The notes below the pieces were generated by a model, which worked only from the letters and a program-made list of their open reading frames with translations, made no database searches and was not told the origin of the DNA. From Photobacterium sp. DA100 (lineage in GTDB: Bacteria > Pseudomonadota > Gammaproteobacteria > Enterobacterales > Vibrionaceae), in contig NZ_CP119423.1 in NCBI RefSeq assembly GCF_029223585.1, positions 2,170,001-2,234,000 of the forward strand: a stretch of 64,000 nt of DNA, written 5' to 3'. A program made the position numbers and the translations under genes. Every line of letters starts with the position of its first letter. Within the stretch, counting starts at the first letter, position 1. Positions 55,243 to 64,000 of the stretch are shown here, piece after piece.

Positions 55243-55908
55243 TTACTGCTGAGCTGGCAACTCCGGCAAATGCGTGCCGGCATTGCAAGGGAACAGCTTG
55301 AACTCGCCATGGTATTTCACTATCGATTTGTAATCTGTCACTTTGTACAGCAACAGGCCTTGAGCATACGCCAAATCAATAAACTGACGGGTGTCGCCAC
55401 GGACAAACAGTGACAGCGGCTTAACCATTTCACCGCTGTCATCAAAAGCGGCGGCGTACTGGGCCGAGCAGACCACCAACGAAGCCTGGCCATCAGTGTG
55501 ATGGGTAACCTTGCGGTTCACTTCATATTCGGTCGTCACCAACCAATCATGCTGCTCCAGCTGTCCGTAAAGTGCTTTGAGCTGAGAGTCATGCAGCGTT
55601 TGGGCATGTAGTGTACCCGTTACTTCGCCGTCTCGAGGGATCCCCTCGTAGCAGGATTTGATCTGTTCAAACTGGCTCTTGAGCTGAGCGTTCTTGCCCA
55701 TACTGCGCGCCTGCTTCTGCCAGTCAATCAGCGTCTTGGCAACCACATGATCATAACGCTGCTGCTTGATGACCTTTGTCACCCAGGCATTGAGATACAA
55801 CGTCTCGCTCACTGGGTTCTTCGGTGTCTTCCCGGCTTGCTGAGACTCCGTCAGCTCTTGTAGACCCTGCGAGACAACCTTATAAATTTCTTGATAAAAC
55901 GTAGCCAT
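55243..55908 (-). CDS. uncharacterised protein, resembling DUF2913
   Basis: 221 residues, soluble, no signal. Begins with a helical segment that contains KTPKNPVSETLYLNAWVTK, a pattern I associate from memory with DUF2913 of Vibrionaceae; that should be checked. The C-terminal half has strands around SLVVCSAQYAA and SLFVRGDTRQFI. It starts nine bases after the Bcr pump stop, so they share an operon. Function unknown. Confidence 0.6.
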   Translation of the reverse strand: MATFYQEIYKVVSQGLQELTESQQAGKTPKNPVSETLYLNAWVTKVIKQQRYDHVVAKTLIDWQKQARSMGKNAQLKSQFEQIKSCYEGIPRDGEVTGTLHAQTLHDSQLKALYGQLEQHDWLVTTEYEVNRKVTHHTDGQASLVVCSAQYAAAFDDSGEMVKPLSLFVRGDTRQFIDLAYAQGLLLYKVTDYKSIVKYHGEFKLFPCNAGTHLPELPAQQ

Positions 55909-55917
55909 CGATAACCT

Positions 55918-57108
55918 TTATGCTTCTCGTGAAAGGAACCAATAAAACAAAGCTGAAAGCACTGCACAGGCAGCCATTGTCAGCGCCATAGGCCACGGCG
56001 TGTTGTTGTGCATCAGGGCAACCAGTCCGCCAACCACGGTACCGGTACCAAAGCGCAAGGTTCCCGCCAGTGATGACGCCGTGCCCGCCATATGCGGATA
56101 GCGAGCAAGCAGACATGCCATGGTATTACTGCCGATAATTGAGATGGTTCCGACAAACAGCATGACAGGGATCACTACCCCCCACAAGCCCAAGCCGAGC
56201 AGCTGGCCACAAACCAAGCCAATACCGGCGATTAACTGCACAGTCAGGCCAAAACGTAACATCCAGTGCGAGCCGCGTTTTTTCACCAAGCGGCCATTGA
56301 TGCTGGTCATCAGAATCAGGCACACCACATTGAGGCCGAACAATAGACCGAAGTACTCGGTGCTGACGTGGTAGATATCAATATAGACAAACGAGCCCAC
56401 GGTCAGGAAGGTGAACATACCGGCAAATGAAAAGCCGCTGCAGAAAACCAGACCTACAGCCACTGGTGTGATCAGCATTTTTGCATAATTGCGCAAGGTC
56501 GAGCCAAGGTGAAACGGCAACCGCTTCTCCTTGGGTAACGTTTCCGGGATCTTCGCAGTTACAGCGAAACCGATTACAACCGCAAAAAGAGCCAGAACCC
56601 AGAAAATCGAGCGCCAGCCAAACCATACCGCCAGAAAGCCACCCAGCATCGGGGCGACCAAAGGTGCCACCGTCATCACCAGGGTAATGAACGACATCAT
56701 GCGAGCAAAATCTTCACGCTCGAACATATCCCGCACCAAGGCTTGGATAATAACCGCCGCGGCGGCACCTGCGAAACCTTGCGCGGCGCGGATCCATGTC
56801 AGTTCTATAATGTCCGCAGACACAGCACAGAATACAGCAGCGATAGCGAAGGAAATAATGCCGACAATCAAAATGGGCTTGCGGCCAAAGCTGTCTGCTA
56901 ACGGGCCATGAATTAACTGGCCAATCGCAAAACCGGCAGTATAGGCGGTCAAGGTTGCCTGTACCAAACCGGGGTTTACCATCAAATCTTTTGCAATAGT
57001 CGGCATCGCCGGGAGATACATATCGATCGCCAGCGGTGTCAGTGCCCCAATAGCCCCTAGAATAATAATGAGTTGAATACTTAGTTTTTGGCTGTCTGTC
57101 GCAGTCAT
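55918..57108 (-). CDS. Bcr/CflA-family multidrug efflux MFS transporter
   Basis: 396 residues, 12 predicted membrane segments. ALTPLAIDMYLPAMPTI in span 1 and the loop 2-3 motif GPLADSFGRKPIL identify the Bcr/CflA drug:H+ antiporter group. It could export bicyclomycin, chloramphenicol or related compounds; the substrate cannot be told. A perfect 10-bp hairpin lies 61-85 bases upstream of the start, possibly an operator. Confidence 0.9.
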   Translation of the reverse strand: MTATDSQKLSIQLIIILGAIGALTPLAIDMYLPAMPTIAKDLMVNPGLVQATLTAYTAGFAIGQLIHGPLADSFGRKPILIVGIISFAIAAVFCAVSADIIELTWIRAAQGFAGAAAAVIIQALVRDMFEREDFARMMSFITLVMTVAPLVAPMLGGFLAVWFGWRSIFWVLALFAVVIGFAVTAKIPETLPKEKRLPFHLGSTLRNYAKMLITPVAVGLVFCSGFSFAGMFTFLTVGSFVYIDIYHVSTEYFGLLFGLNVVCLILMTSINGRLVKKRGSHWMLRFGLTVQLIAGIGLVCGQLLGLGLWGVVIPVMLFVGTISIIGSNTMACLLARYPHMAGTASSLAGTLRFGTGTVVGGLVALMHNNTPWPMALTMAACAVLSALFYWFLSREA

Positions 57109-57168
57109 GTGTTCTCAAAGTGCTGGAAAAAGTCAAAGACTTATATTGTACGACGAATTAACTGAATA

Positions 57169-57193
57169 CACTCTTTCCCTCTAGGAAAGAGTG
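57169..57193. promoter_or_regulatory. perfect hairpin upstream of the Bcr pump gene
   Basis: CACTCTTTCC (57169-57178), CTCTA, GGAAAGAGTG (57184-57193). Perfect 10-bp inverted repeat in the promoter or leader of the minus-strand pump gene; no T-run, so more likely an operator than a terminator. Confidence 0.4.
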
Positions 57194-57232
57194 AGTTTCT
57201 ATCATGTCTTGTTGCAGAATGCGGGAAAATTA

Positions 57233-57266
57233 AAGAAAACAGAGGGATAACTCGCATAATCCCTCT
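57233..57266 (-). terminator. terminator of rsuA
   Basis: AGAGGGAT (57241-57248) and ATCCCTCT (57259-57266) pair perfectly; the minus strand then reads GTTTTCTTT. It lies 24 bases beyond the rsuA stop. Confidence 0.75.
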
Positions 57267-57289
57267 TGTAATAGGCGTGAGTAAAAGCG

Positions 57290-57985
57290 TTACTTGGTAA
57301 AAGAGGCCACTTCTTCTGGAGTCAGCGCCCGGTATTCACCCGGTGCCAGATCCTCATCCAGCTCCACGCTACCAATCTGCTCACGGTGTAAGGCCTCGAC
57401 CTTATTGCCAACCGCTGCAAACATACGCTTCACCTGATGGTACTTACCTTCAGAAATCGTGATCAATGCCGCTTTCTCATCCAAGATCTCCAGCTTAGCC
57501 GGGCGGGTCAACTCTTTCTCACCGCGTAACTGCACGCCTTGGGCAAACTGCTCCACCGTTTCAGGTGCGATAGGATCGGCCGTTTCAACGTAGTATATCT
57601 TCTCGCAGACATGGCGAGGTGAGGTAATGCGGTGGGACCACTGGCCATCGTCGGTCAACAGGACCAAACCGGTTGTGTCACCATCGAGTCGGCCAGCAAC
57701 ATGCAGCTTTTCCGGGCTCACGACATCCAGCAGGATGAACACCGTAGGATTAAAATCATCGACATGGGAGCAAACAAAACCCGACGGTTTGTTCAGCATA
57801 AAGTAACGCGGACCATCAAAACACAATGAACGACCGTCGAACTGAACATCGCAATCATCGCTGACTTTCTGGGCGCCGTTCTTAACAACCTCACCGTTAA
57901 CTTCAATTAGTTTGTTTTTTAATAGTTTACCGGCTTCTTTACGGGTAATTCCAAGTGTTGTGCTAAGAAACTTATCAAGCCTCAT
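57290..57985 (-). CDS. rsuA: 16S rRNA pseudouridine(516) synthase RsuA
   Basis: 231 residues from ATG 57985 after TGGAG; seven further codons upstream lack conservation. An N-terminal S4 RNA-binding domain ([18 protein letters not shown]) precedes the catalytic domain with [17 protein letters not shown], catalytic Asp101 (E. coli Asp102), and KIYYVE. Makes pseudouridine at position 516 of 16S rRNA. RsuA and Bcr are neighbours in Vibrio as well, so this is conserved backbone. Confidence 0.94.
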   Translation of the reverse strand: MRLDKFLSTTLGITRKEAGKLLKNKLIEVNGEVVKNGAQKVSDDCDVQFDGRSLCFDGPRYFMLNKPSGFVCSHVDDFNPTVFILLDVVSPEKLHVAGRLDGDTTGLVLLTDDGQWSHRITSPRHVCEKIYYVETADPIAPETVEQFAQGVQLRGEKELTRPAKLEILDEKAALITISEGKYHQVKRMFAAVGNKVEALHREQIGSVELDEDLAPGEYRALTPEEVASFTK

Positions 57986-58283
57986 GGTTGGCTCCAGATG
58001 GTACAAAAACGCGTATCATACCAAGTCTGGCGCCCTTGGGCATTATCCCTTTCATGATATGGGCTAAAATAGAAGCAACTGAGCAACGAATCCATGAAGA
58101 CTCCCCTTCGTGGTAAACAATTTCCCAAAAGTTCAGTGCAAAATCCCAGAACGTAACTAACCTCAAAGTCTCAAACATTTTTCAATGTATCTTTTAAAAT
58201 CAGTAGACGTATTCAGGCAATAGTTACGTATAACAAGTATCATCTACGCATTGGTTATACCGATTAGCTGTAAAGGTTACGAT

Positions 58284-58778
58284 ATGAACATCTCACTTGT
58301 TGCGCCAAGTATTTCATCAATGGACATGCTGCTTACATTGGTTGAGGAGCTTTTTGAATATGAAGTACTGCCGAAGAAAAAAGAACAAACTCAGCAGGCT
58401 ATCCAACACCTGCTCACGAATCCTGAGTTAGGTCAGGCTTGGTTTATCGAAGTCGACATCGATGGCGAAAAGCTCATCGCCGGCCACATCATTGTCAGCT
58501 ATAGCTTCAGCTTAGAGCACGGCGGACGCATCGGCTTGATCGACCAGTTCTACCTCAAACCTGAATGGCGCCAGCAAGGGATCGGTACTGCCTTGATCCC
58601 GCAAATTGAAGCCCATGCGGCTTCCGCCGGTGTGCATGCCCTTTCGCTTGAAGTGAATATCGGTAACAAGGGAGCACGCAAGTTCTATGAAAAGCATGAC
58701 TTTGTACCGCGCCGACAGTTCTGCATGATGACCAAGATCATCTCCCCTGAAGCAGTGCCGCTCAACATCGCTTCATAG
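58284..58778 (+). CDS. GNAT-family N-acetyltransferase
   Basis: 164 residues from ATG 58284, six bases after AAAGG; the frame extends 11 codons upstream. GNAT fold with LIDQFYLKPEWRQQGIGTALI, where RQQGIG fits the acetyl-CoA loop Q/RxxGxG/A, and LSLEVNIGNKGARKFYEKHDF, the usual C-terminal helix and strand. Substrate unknown. It ends in its own terminator. Confidence 0.88.
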   Translation: MNISLVAPSISSMDMLLTLVEELFEYEVLPKKKEQTQQAIQHLLTNPELGQAWFIEVDIDGEKLIAGHIIVSYSFSLEHGGRIGLIDQFYLKPEWRQQGIGTALIPQIEAHAASAGVHALSLEVNIGNKGARKFYEKHDFVPRRQFCMMTKIISPEAVPLNIAS

Positions 58779-58799
58779 CCAACTGCCCATTTCTACCCG

Positions 58800-58835
58800 C
58801 ACCCGCTGACAAGGCTTTTGTCAGCGGGTGTTTTC
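58800..58835 (+). terminator. terminator of the GNAT gene
   Basis: CACCCGCTGACAA (58800-58812) pairs with TTGTCAGCGGGTG (58818-58830) and is followed by TTTT. Confidence 0.92.
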
Positions 58836-58898
58836 ATTGCCCCTACACACCTGTAAACTTGTACAGTTACCCATAGCATCCCTGATATTTTCGCCTAT

Positions 58899-60644
58899 AT
58901 GTATACGCTTCGCCCATACCAGCAAGACAGTGTCAATGCGACCATCCACTACTTTAGAAAGAACAGCACACCAGCCGTGCTGGCCCTTCCCACAGGGGCA
59001 GGCAAGAGCTTGGTGGTGGCAGAGCTAGCTCGCATCGCCCGCGGCCGAGTACTGGTACTGACCCATGTCAAAGAGCTGGTTGAGCAAAACCACAGTAAGT
59101 ATGAAAGCTATGGCCTCAAAGCTTCCATTTTCTCAGCCGGCCTAGGACGAAAAGAAACCGACCGGCAAGTCGTGTTTGCCTCTGTTCAGTCAATGGTCAA
59201 CAGCCTTGACCAATTTGCCAATGAGTTTTCATTGCTGGTCATTGACGAGTGCCACCGTGTCCCTGATGACGAAAACAGTGCCTATCGCCGGGTAATTTCA
59301 CATGTGCAGAAAATCAACCCCGGCATAAAAATTCTCGGCCTGACCGCCACCCCCTATCGCCTGGGGATGGGCTGGATTTACAAATACCACACCCGGGGGC
59401 AAGTCCGCACCGAGCAAGAGCGTTTTTTCCGAGACTGTATTTTCGAGTTGCCTATCCGCTATTTGCTGGATGAAGGCTTTCTGACTGAGCCGAAAATGAT
59501 GGATATGGCGGTCATGGGCTATGACTTTTCGCAACTCAAACCAGGCAATAACGGCCGCTACAAAGAAGCCGACCTCGACAGCGTGATTGAGCAGTCCGGC
59601 CGCGCGACACCAATGATCATCAGTCAAGTCATTGACTACGCTAAAGACCGTCGCGGAGTGATGATCTTTGCCTCCACCGTCAACCATGCCAAGGAAATCA
59701 TGGGCTACCTTGAAGGTGAAAACGCCGCATTGGTTATTGGTGACACGCCGCTTGATGAACGTGACCGGATTATCGAACAGTTCAAGAAACAAGAAATAAA
59801 GTACCTGGTCAACGTATCGGTGTTAACCACCGGTTTCGACGCACCGCATGTCGATCTGATTGCGATTCTGCGCCCGACAGAATCGATCAGCCTCTACCAA
59901 CAGATTGTCGGCCGGGGGCTGCGCCTGTTCGAAGGCAAGAAAGACTGCCTGGTGCTGGAGTATGCAGGCAATTGTTATGATCTCTACCAACCGGAAGTCG
60001 GCGATCCCAAACCCAACAGCGACAGTGAAGTCATTATGGTGCCCTGTCCTGCATGTGGTTTCAAAAATAGCTTTTGGGGTAAGCTCGATCCGGCCGGTTT
60101 CCTGATCGAACACTATGGCCGCCGTTGCCAAGGCTATTTTGAAGACGATGACTCCGGCGAGCGAGAAGAATGCGGTTATCGCTTTCGAGCCAAGTACTGT
60201 GAAGAATGCGGTGCCGATAATGACATCGCAGCAAGACGCTGCAATGTCTGCGATGCGGTAATGGTTGATCCTGACAAGAAACTGCGCGATGCCTTAAAGC
60301 TCAAGGATGCAATGATCATGAACTGCCATGACCTGCGCCTTGAGCCGGGCAAGAACAAATTTGGCAAACCTCAGCTCAAGGTGGTTTACATCAGTGATGA
60401 GGGAGCCGAGATCAGTGAAGTATGGCCGCTATCAACCAAGGGGCAAAAAGACAGCTTCATGAAGAAATTCGTCAATCCTCATCTGGCTGATCGCCACCGT
60501 CCTTTCACCGTGACCGCTCCGACCAAAGTGGCCAACAACGAGCACCGCTTTCGGCCACCAGAAATCGTTATTGCTCGCAAGAGCGGACGCTTCTGGGCAA
60601 TACGCGACAAACTGTTCGATTTAGATCAGTACCAAAAGGACTAA
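58899..60644 (+). CDS. radD: DNA repair helicase-like ATPase RadD (YejH)
   Basis: 581 residues (E. coli RadD 586). SF2 helicase core with Walker A LPTGAGKS (Lys36), DECH box (116-119), GLTATP and the late arginine-rich motif VGRGLR. A zinc-binding C-terminal region has multiple CxxC pairs: CPACG, CEECG and CNVC. RadD works with SSB and RecA in repairing double-strand breaks and crosslinks. The cysteine pattern distinguishes it from other SF2 proteins. It is a single gene between two terminators. Confidence 0.9.
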   Translation: MYTLRPYQQDSVNATIHYFRKNSTPAVLALPTGAGKSLVVAELARIARGRVLVLTHVKELVEQNHSKYESYGLKASIFSAGLGRKETDRQVVFASVQSMVNSLDQFANEFSLLVIDECHRVPDDENSAYRRVISHVQKINPGIKILGLTATPYRLGMGWIYKYHTRGQVRTEQERFFRDCIFELPIRYLLDEGFLTEPKMMDMAVMGYDFSQLKPGNNGRYKEADLDSVIEQSGRATPMIISQVIDYAKDRRGVMIFASTVNHAKEIMGYLEGENAALVIGDTPLDERDRIIEQFKKQEIKYLVNVSVLTTGFDAPHVDLIAILRPTESISLYQQIVGRGLRLFEGKKDCLVLEYAGNCYDLYQPEVGDPKPNSDSEVIMVPCPACGFKNSFWGKLDPAGFLIEHYGRRCQGYFEDDDSGEREECGYRFRAKYCEECGADNDIAARRCNVCDAVMVDPDKKLRDALKLKDAMIMNCHDLRLEPGKNKFGKPQLKVVYISDEGAEISEVWPLSTKGQKDSFMKKFVNPHLADRHRPFTVTAPTKVANNEHRFRPPEIVIARKSGRFWAIRDKLFDLDQYQKD

Positions 60645-60664
60645 TTGCTTTACGTACCACAGTA

Positions 60665-60698
60665 GAAAAGCCGCACGACAGCAAAGCTGTGTGCGGCT
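60665..60698. terminator. bidirectional terminator between radD and the haem receptor
   Basis: AGCCGCAC (60669-60676) and GTGCGGCT (60691-60698), with an inner ACAGC/GCTGT stem, form a long hairpin. The minus strand is followed by TTTTC, so it chiefly serves the receptor gene. Confidence 0.8.
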
Positions 60699-60720
60699 AT
60701 TTATATCAAATCAGCCTCGC

Positions 60721-62859
60721 TTAGAACGCGTAATCGAGGTTAATACCCCAGTTACGGCCCGGCTGTGTACGGCGATCGATGCCCTGTGTAGATGCCGTCG
60801 CGCCTTCAAGATCCTGGTACTGCCAGTACTTCTCATCAAAAGCGTTGAACAGGCCAGCGCGTAACGTGAGATCCTGGGTCGGACGGTAGTAACCGGTCAA
60901 ATCAACAACCGTGTAGCTTGGTGCTTTCAGGTTATCAGCCTCTTCCCAGTCATCTTTTGCCGCAACGGCAGTGACCGTTAATGCGGTCCCCCAAGCATCA
61001 GATGGTGCGTCATAACCAATACCTGCGACTGTCGTAAATGGTGCGATAGTATCCAGCGTGTTGCCAGTCTCACGATCTTCACCGTCAAGGTATGCCATCG
61101 ACAAACGGGCATAGGAGCCCATCGGCGCACCAAAGGCCTCATCTAGCCATAAGCTACCTTTAAACTCCGAACCGTAGATGCGCGCTTTGCCGATATTTTC
61201 ATTACGGGTCACTTCAACACTGCCATCCATCGTTGTTTTGCTCGAAATAAAGTTTTTGTAGTCGTTGTAGAAAACAGCCAACTCTACAGATCCCAGATGA
61301 TTATTGGCACGGATACCAACTTCATAGGACTGGCTCTCTTCCGGTTTCAGATCTGGGTTTGCCTCGATCCGATAGCCAAACATCGAATTATCTTTGTCAT
61401 AATACATTTCGTAGATAGTTGGCGAGCGAAAGCCCTCGCTGTACTGGGCGTAAGTGCTCAGATTATTATTCCAGTGATAAACTGCGCCCAAGCGCGATGT
61501 TAGAGCATCACTGTTATGCTGCTCTAGACCCGATGAACTATCCGGTGTCGCTTTGTAGTCGTCGTAACGCAGGCCTGCAGTCACAACCATGCGGTCGTCC
61601 ATAAAGAACATTTGATCTTGAATGAACACCGCGCGCTGTTCTGATTCGGAGCTTGGGACTTCTTCACTTCCCGGTGAGCTCACACCGGTATCCAAGTTGT
61701 AGTCAATGTAGGACAACTTGAACTTGTCATTTGAGGCTGTCGCTCCGTAAGTGAACTCATGGCGACTCGTTGCTAGCTCAATCGCTTTTTGCATCTGCAA
61801 ATCAAACTGCAGGCTTTCGTCCTTACCAGAACGGGCGCGATTTCGGTTACCCTTTGCATCTGTATGATCGAAGCTATTGTGCTCGGACTCACTTTCCGTC
61901 CAGTTCAGGCTCCACCCAAGCGTATCGAAAGCGGTAAAATCAGCCTGCCACTCATGTTCAAAACCTAAACGGTAGCGATTGTCTTTATCCTTACCATGAA
62001 CATTGGTGTAGATATAACCCGGCATGCCACCGTCACGGCCTTCGCCAGATAAAATATCGCCTTTTGCATCACGGGTGTAATACTCGCCAGTCACGCCGAC
62101 ACGGTGGGCAGCGTTGATTTGGTAAAACGCCTTCGCCAGTATATTGTGAGATTCAATCTTGTATGGATCGGCAGCCCCGCGCTCAGGACCAAGAATATCA
62201 GCACCATCACCATGGGTTTCAGTTTCATTACCATCGCGGTAGGTATAAATCAGCATGGTGTCGAGGTCGCCGGTACGATTGGCCACTTCAACCGTTGCTT
62301 TGTACTCGTCATTCGCGCTGGCATAGCCCGTTTTCAAACCAACATGGGTATCATCACCCGCCCCGAGTAAATCCTCTGGATTCTTGGTACGCATCAGCAC
62401 GGTACCGCCCAGGGCGTCGCTACCATAAAGTGTCGAAGTCGGGCCTTTGTTCACCTCTATTGCCGTAAGCGTATCAACTTCAAAGGTATTGGCGTTTTTG
62501 CGCATTACATCCGCACCAGGGTTGTAGGAGGACGGCTGCTCGACCCCATCGACCAACACCTTCACCCGGCTACCGCTCATCCCCCGGACGGTAAAATCTT
62601 CCATACCGAAGCGACCTTGGCCGTTGACCTGGACGCCCGGCTCATATTTCAACGCCTGCTTTATGTCCGTTGACAAATTCTGCTCGATATCCTCGGAAGA
62701 GACCTTAGATACTGATGATGGAATATTTTTGATGCTTTGTTCTGAACGAGTACCAGAAACCACGACCTCATCAAAAACGGAAAATTCATCTTGAGCATGA
62801 AGAGAAGGTGAAAGCGCAAGAACCACTGAACTTGCCACTAAAGTAAGCTTATAACTCAT
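60721..62859 (-). CDS. HutA-like TonB-dependent haem/haemoglobin receptor
   Basis: 712 residues. Signal peptide ending SPSLHAQ, then a TonB box-like FDEVVVSGT. The plug domain (about 40-160) contains TVRGMSG and VLVDGVEQP; a beta-barrel of about 550 residues ends in a C-terminal Phe (YAF). FRSP and NPDL near residue 490-520 correspond to the FRAP and NPDL motifs of haem receptors, which carry the haem-ligand His between them in classical members. Takes up haem iron across the outer membrane using TonB. A Fur box lies 63-81 bases upstream. Could be HutA or the related HutR. Confidence 0.88.
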   Translation of the reverse strand: MSYKLTLVASSVVLALSPSLHAQDEFSVFDEVVVSGTRSEQSIKNIPSSVSKVSSEDIEQNLSTDIKQALKYEPGVQVNGQGRFGMEDFTVRGMSGSRVKVLVDGVEQPSSYNPGADVMRKNANTFEVDTLTAIEVNKGPTSTLYGSDALGGTVLMRTKNPEDLLGAGDDTHVGLKTGYASANDEYKATVEVANRTGDLDTMLIYTYRDGNETETHGDGADILGPERGAADPYKIESHNILAKAFYQINAAHRVGVTGEYYTRDAKGDILSGEGRDGGMPGYIYTNVHGKDKDNRYRLGFEHEWQADFTAFDTLGWSLNWTESESEHNSFDHTDAKGNRNRARSGKDESLQFDLQMQKAIELATSRHEFTYGATASNDKFKLSYIDYNLDTGVSSPGSEEVPSSESEQRAVFIQDQMFFMDDRMVVTAGLRYDDYKATPDSSSGLEQHNSDALTSRLGAVYHWNNNLSTYAQYSEGFRSPTIYEMYYDKDNSMFGYRIEANPDLKPEESQSYEVGIRANNHLGSVELAVFYNDYKNFISSKTTMDGSVEVTRNENIGKARIYGSEFKGSLWLDEAFGAPMGSYARLSMAYLDGEDRETGNTLDTIAPFTTVAGIGYDAPSDAWGTALTVTAVAAKDDWEEADNLKAPSYTVVDLTGYYRPTQDLTLRAGLFNAFDEKYWQYQDLEGATASTQGIDRRTQPGRNWGINLDYAF

Positions 62860-62921
62860 ATTCCCTGCTTATTATTTTCTAGGTGGTAATGAAACTGGCC
62901 GGGATTATTACAAATACAAAC

Positions 62922-62940
62922 GATAATTACTATCATTATC
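62922..62940. promoter_or_regulatory. Fur box of the haem receptor gene
   Basis: GATAATTACTATCATTATC matches 16 of 19 positions of GATAATGATAATCATTATC. It overlaps the likely promoter of the receptor gene, so transcription should rise when iron is scarce. Confidence 0.85.
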
Positions 62941-63097
62941 ATGTAATTTTTTTAGGGTTGCTTCTCAGTCTTACCATATTGCTTTTTATCTTTCAGCCGA
63001 TGCTTTATCATTCATGCCTGACTTATAAGCAAGGCAGCGGCTTTTCGGGCTAATTGCCTAATTTTTAAGTGATTGAATGAAGACTGTGTTTTTTCAC

Positions 63098-63126
63098 TTG
63101 CCGCTTGATAGGAACGCTGCTAATAT
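63098..63126 (+). promoter_or_regulatory. promoter of rplY
   Basis: TTGCCG (63098-63103), 17 bases, TAATAT (63121-63126). A near-consensus sigma-70 promoter about 70 bases before rplY. Confidence 0.65.
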
Positions 63127-63195
63127 TCGCGCTCGTTTTTACGACATTGAGTAAGGTCGCATTACTCAGTGAATTTAATTGAAAGAGTATTTAAG

Positions 63196-63474
63196 ATGAA
63201 ATTTGAAGCAGTAGTACGTACTGACCTAGGTAAAGGTGCGAGCCGCCGCCTACGTCACGCAGGTAAATTCCCAGCAATCGTTTACGGTGGCGAAGCAGCT
63301 CCAGTATCTATCGAGCTAAACCACGACAACGTGATGAACCAGATGGACAAGCCTGAGTTCTACGAAGGTATCGTTCTAGTGATCGACGGTCAAGAAGTTG
63401 CTGTTAAGCCTCAAGACATCCAGCGTCACCCGTTCAAGCCAAAAGTTGAGCACATGGACTTCAAACGCGTTTAA
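63196..63474 (+). CDS. rplY: 50S ribosomal protein L25 (bL25)
   Basis: 92 residues from ATG 63196; ATG-less codons upstream are not part of the family. The short form of bL25, without the C-terminal CTC domain, with [20 protein letters not shown] and the end DFKRV as in E. coli. Binds 5S rRNA. Strong codon bias, its own sigma-70 promoter and terminator. Confidence 0.97.
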   Translation: MKFEAVVRTDLGKGASRRLRHAGKFPAIVYGGEAAPVSIELNHDNVMNQMDKPEFYEGIVLVIDGQEVAVKPQDIQRHPFKPKVEHMDFKRV

Positions 63475-63497
63475 TCGCATTTGATTCATACTCAATG

Positions 63498-63525
63498 AAA
63501 AAAGCGCCTTTATGGCGCTTTTTTT
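63498..63525. terminator. terminator of rplY
   Basis: AAAAAAGCGCC (63498-63508) and GGCGCTTTTTT (63514-63524) form a stem of 11 pairs with A- and T-runs. Confidence 0.94.
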
Positions 63526-63592
63526 GTATCTGCAGAATTATTGGATATAGCTATCTGCGTTAGCAATGCTTAATAAGCTGGGAGAAAGTCAC

Positions 63593-63847
63593 CTAAAACA
63601 ATTCCTGCTGCGGTGATATGTCTGAATCGAGCTCATCTTGACTGTTTGGCAGGGCTTTGGCTCGCATTACCCTTTGGTAACGCTGCTTGCATAGCCTGAT
63701 CACATTGCGCTTTTGTTCATTGGTTAGCTGCTGCCAATAAAACCGCTCGTCCCTGCTGCGAAAGCAACCTTTGCAATAACCACGGTTATTGACCTGACAT
63801 ACCCCGACACATGGACTGGGAATGGTAAAAAAGTCTAATTGCTCCAT
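63593..63847 (-). CDS. DUF1289 protein
   Basis: 84 residues. DUF1289 pattern SPCVGVCQVNNRGYCKGCFRS, with four cysteines that could bind a metal or Fe-S cluster, then RDERFYWQQL and a basic helix. A small cytoplasmic protein of unknown function. It diverges from whatever lies beyond base 64000, and a Fur-like sequence lies just upstream. Confidence 0.88.
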   Translation of the reverse strand: MEQLDFFTIPSPCVGVCQVNNRGYCKGCFRSRDERFYWQQLTNEQKRNVIRLCKQRYQRVMRAKALPNSQDELDSDISPQQELF

Positions 63848-63869
63848 CCGCTTCCCATCGCTGACAAAA

Positions 63870-63892
63870 ATTATCTACTAATGATAATAATC
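63870..63892. promoter_or_regulatory. possible second Fur-like site at the window end
   Basis: TTATCTACTAATGATAATAATCC contains AATGATAAT and an upstream TTATC, partly matching the Fur consensus (about 11 of 16). It could control the DUF1289 gene or a gene to the right of the window. Confidence 0.35.
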
Positions 63893-64000
63893 CCTTGCCC
63901 TAATTTTCCCAAATTCATAACCTAGCGGCCAAATACCAACCCAGCAAAATTTCTCACCAATAATGAATAGTCATTCAATGACTTGTACTTTTGATAATAA

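Noticed and set aside
1..64000. CRISPR arrays, tRNA or rRNA genes
   Set aside because: No regularly spaced direct repeats with unique spacers, no cas genes, and no cloverleaf or rRNA sequence were seen.

Overview
The window looks like a chromosomal segment of a Vibrionaceae gammaproteobacterium, with Photobacterium the most likely genus. This is judged from gene content and protein similarity recalled from memory; no search was run. Typical markers are kbl-tdh, malZ, ppsA beside ppsR, fruBKA divergent from cra/fruR, a Bcr pump beside rsuA, radD, a HutA-like haem receptor and rplY.

Bases 1 to about 11.6 kb are a lower-GC accessory region. It holds a gene-free kilobase, a zinc-ribbon membrane protein divergent from a small XRE regulator, a complete type I restriction-modification operon (hsdR-hsdS-hsdM, minus strand), a small serine recombinase with candidate binding repeats upstream, and a large serine integrase-like recombinase. 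The hsd operon sits exactly between two inverted copies of a 16-bp sequence (2357-2372 and 8667-8682), with the small recombinase gene starting just outside one of them. The left end of the accessory region lies outside the window.

From about 12.3 kb the backbone begins: a DcuC-type dicarboxylate carrier; three very small membrane proteins upstream of a UspA-like protein; threonine catabolism (kbl-tdh) with a divergent LysR regulator; a DUF4174 protein; malZ; a hybrid histidine kinase coupled to an exported two-domain rhodanese; a long GAPDH-like enzyme; a CIA30-like protein; and ppsA with ppsR. The fructose PTS operon fruBKA faces cra across three Cra-type operators, two of which form a 38-bp perfect inverted repeat.

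Between 37.1 and 47.6 kb, nine minus-strand genes are packed with gaps of 0-59 bases or overlaps: an AaeXAB-like efflux pump with its own outer-membrane factor, a K+-channel-like protein, an AI-2E-family permease, an unrecognised protein and two GTPases. Next comes an ABC exporter with an AttH/CrtC-like lipoprotein and an AbgA-like amidohydrolase. The right end carries an NAD(P)-binding DUF2867 protein, a Bcr/CflA pump, rsuA, a GNAT protein, radD, the haem receptor with a Fur box, rplY and a DUF1289 protein.

The most promising leads for something undescribed are the repeat-bounded hsd cassette, the microprotein trio before the UspA-like gene, the structured intergenic RNA candidate at 31.64-31.83 kb, and the nine-gene membrane directon.
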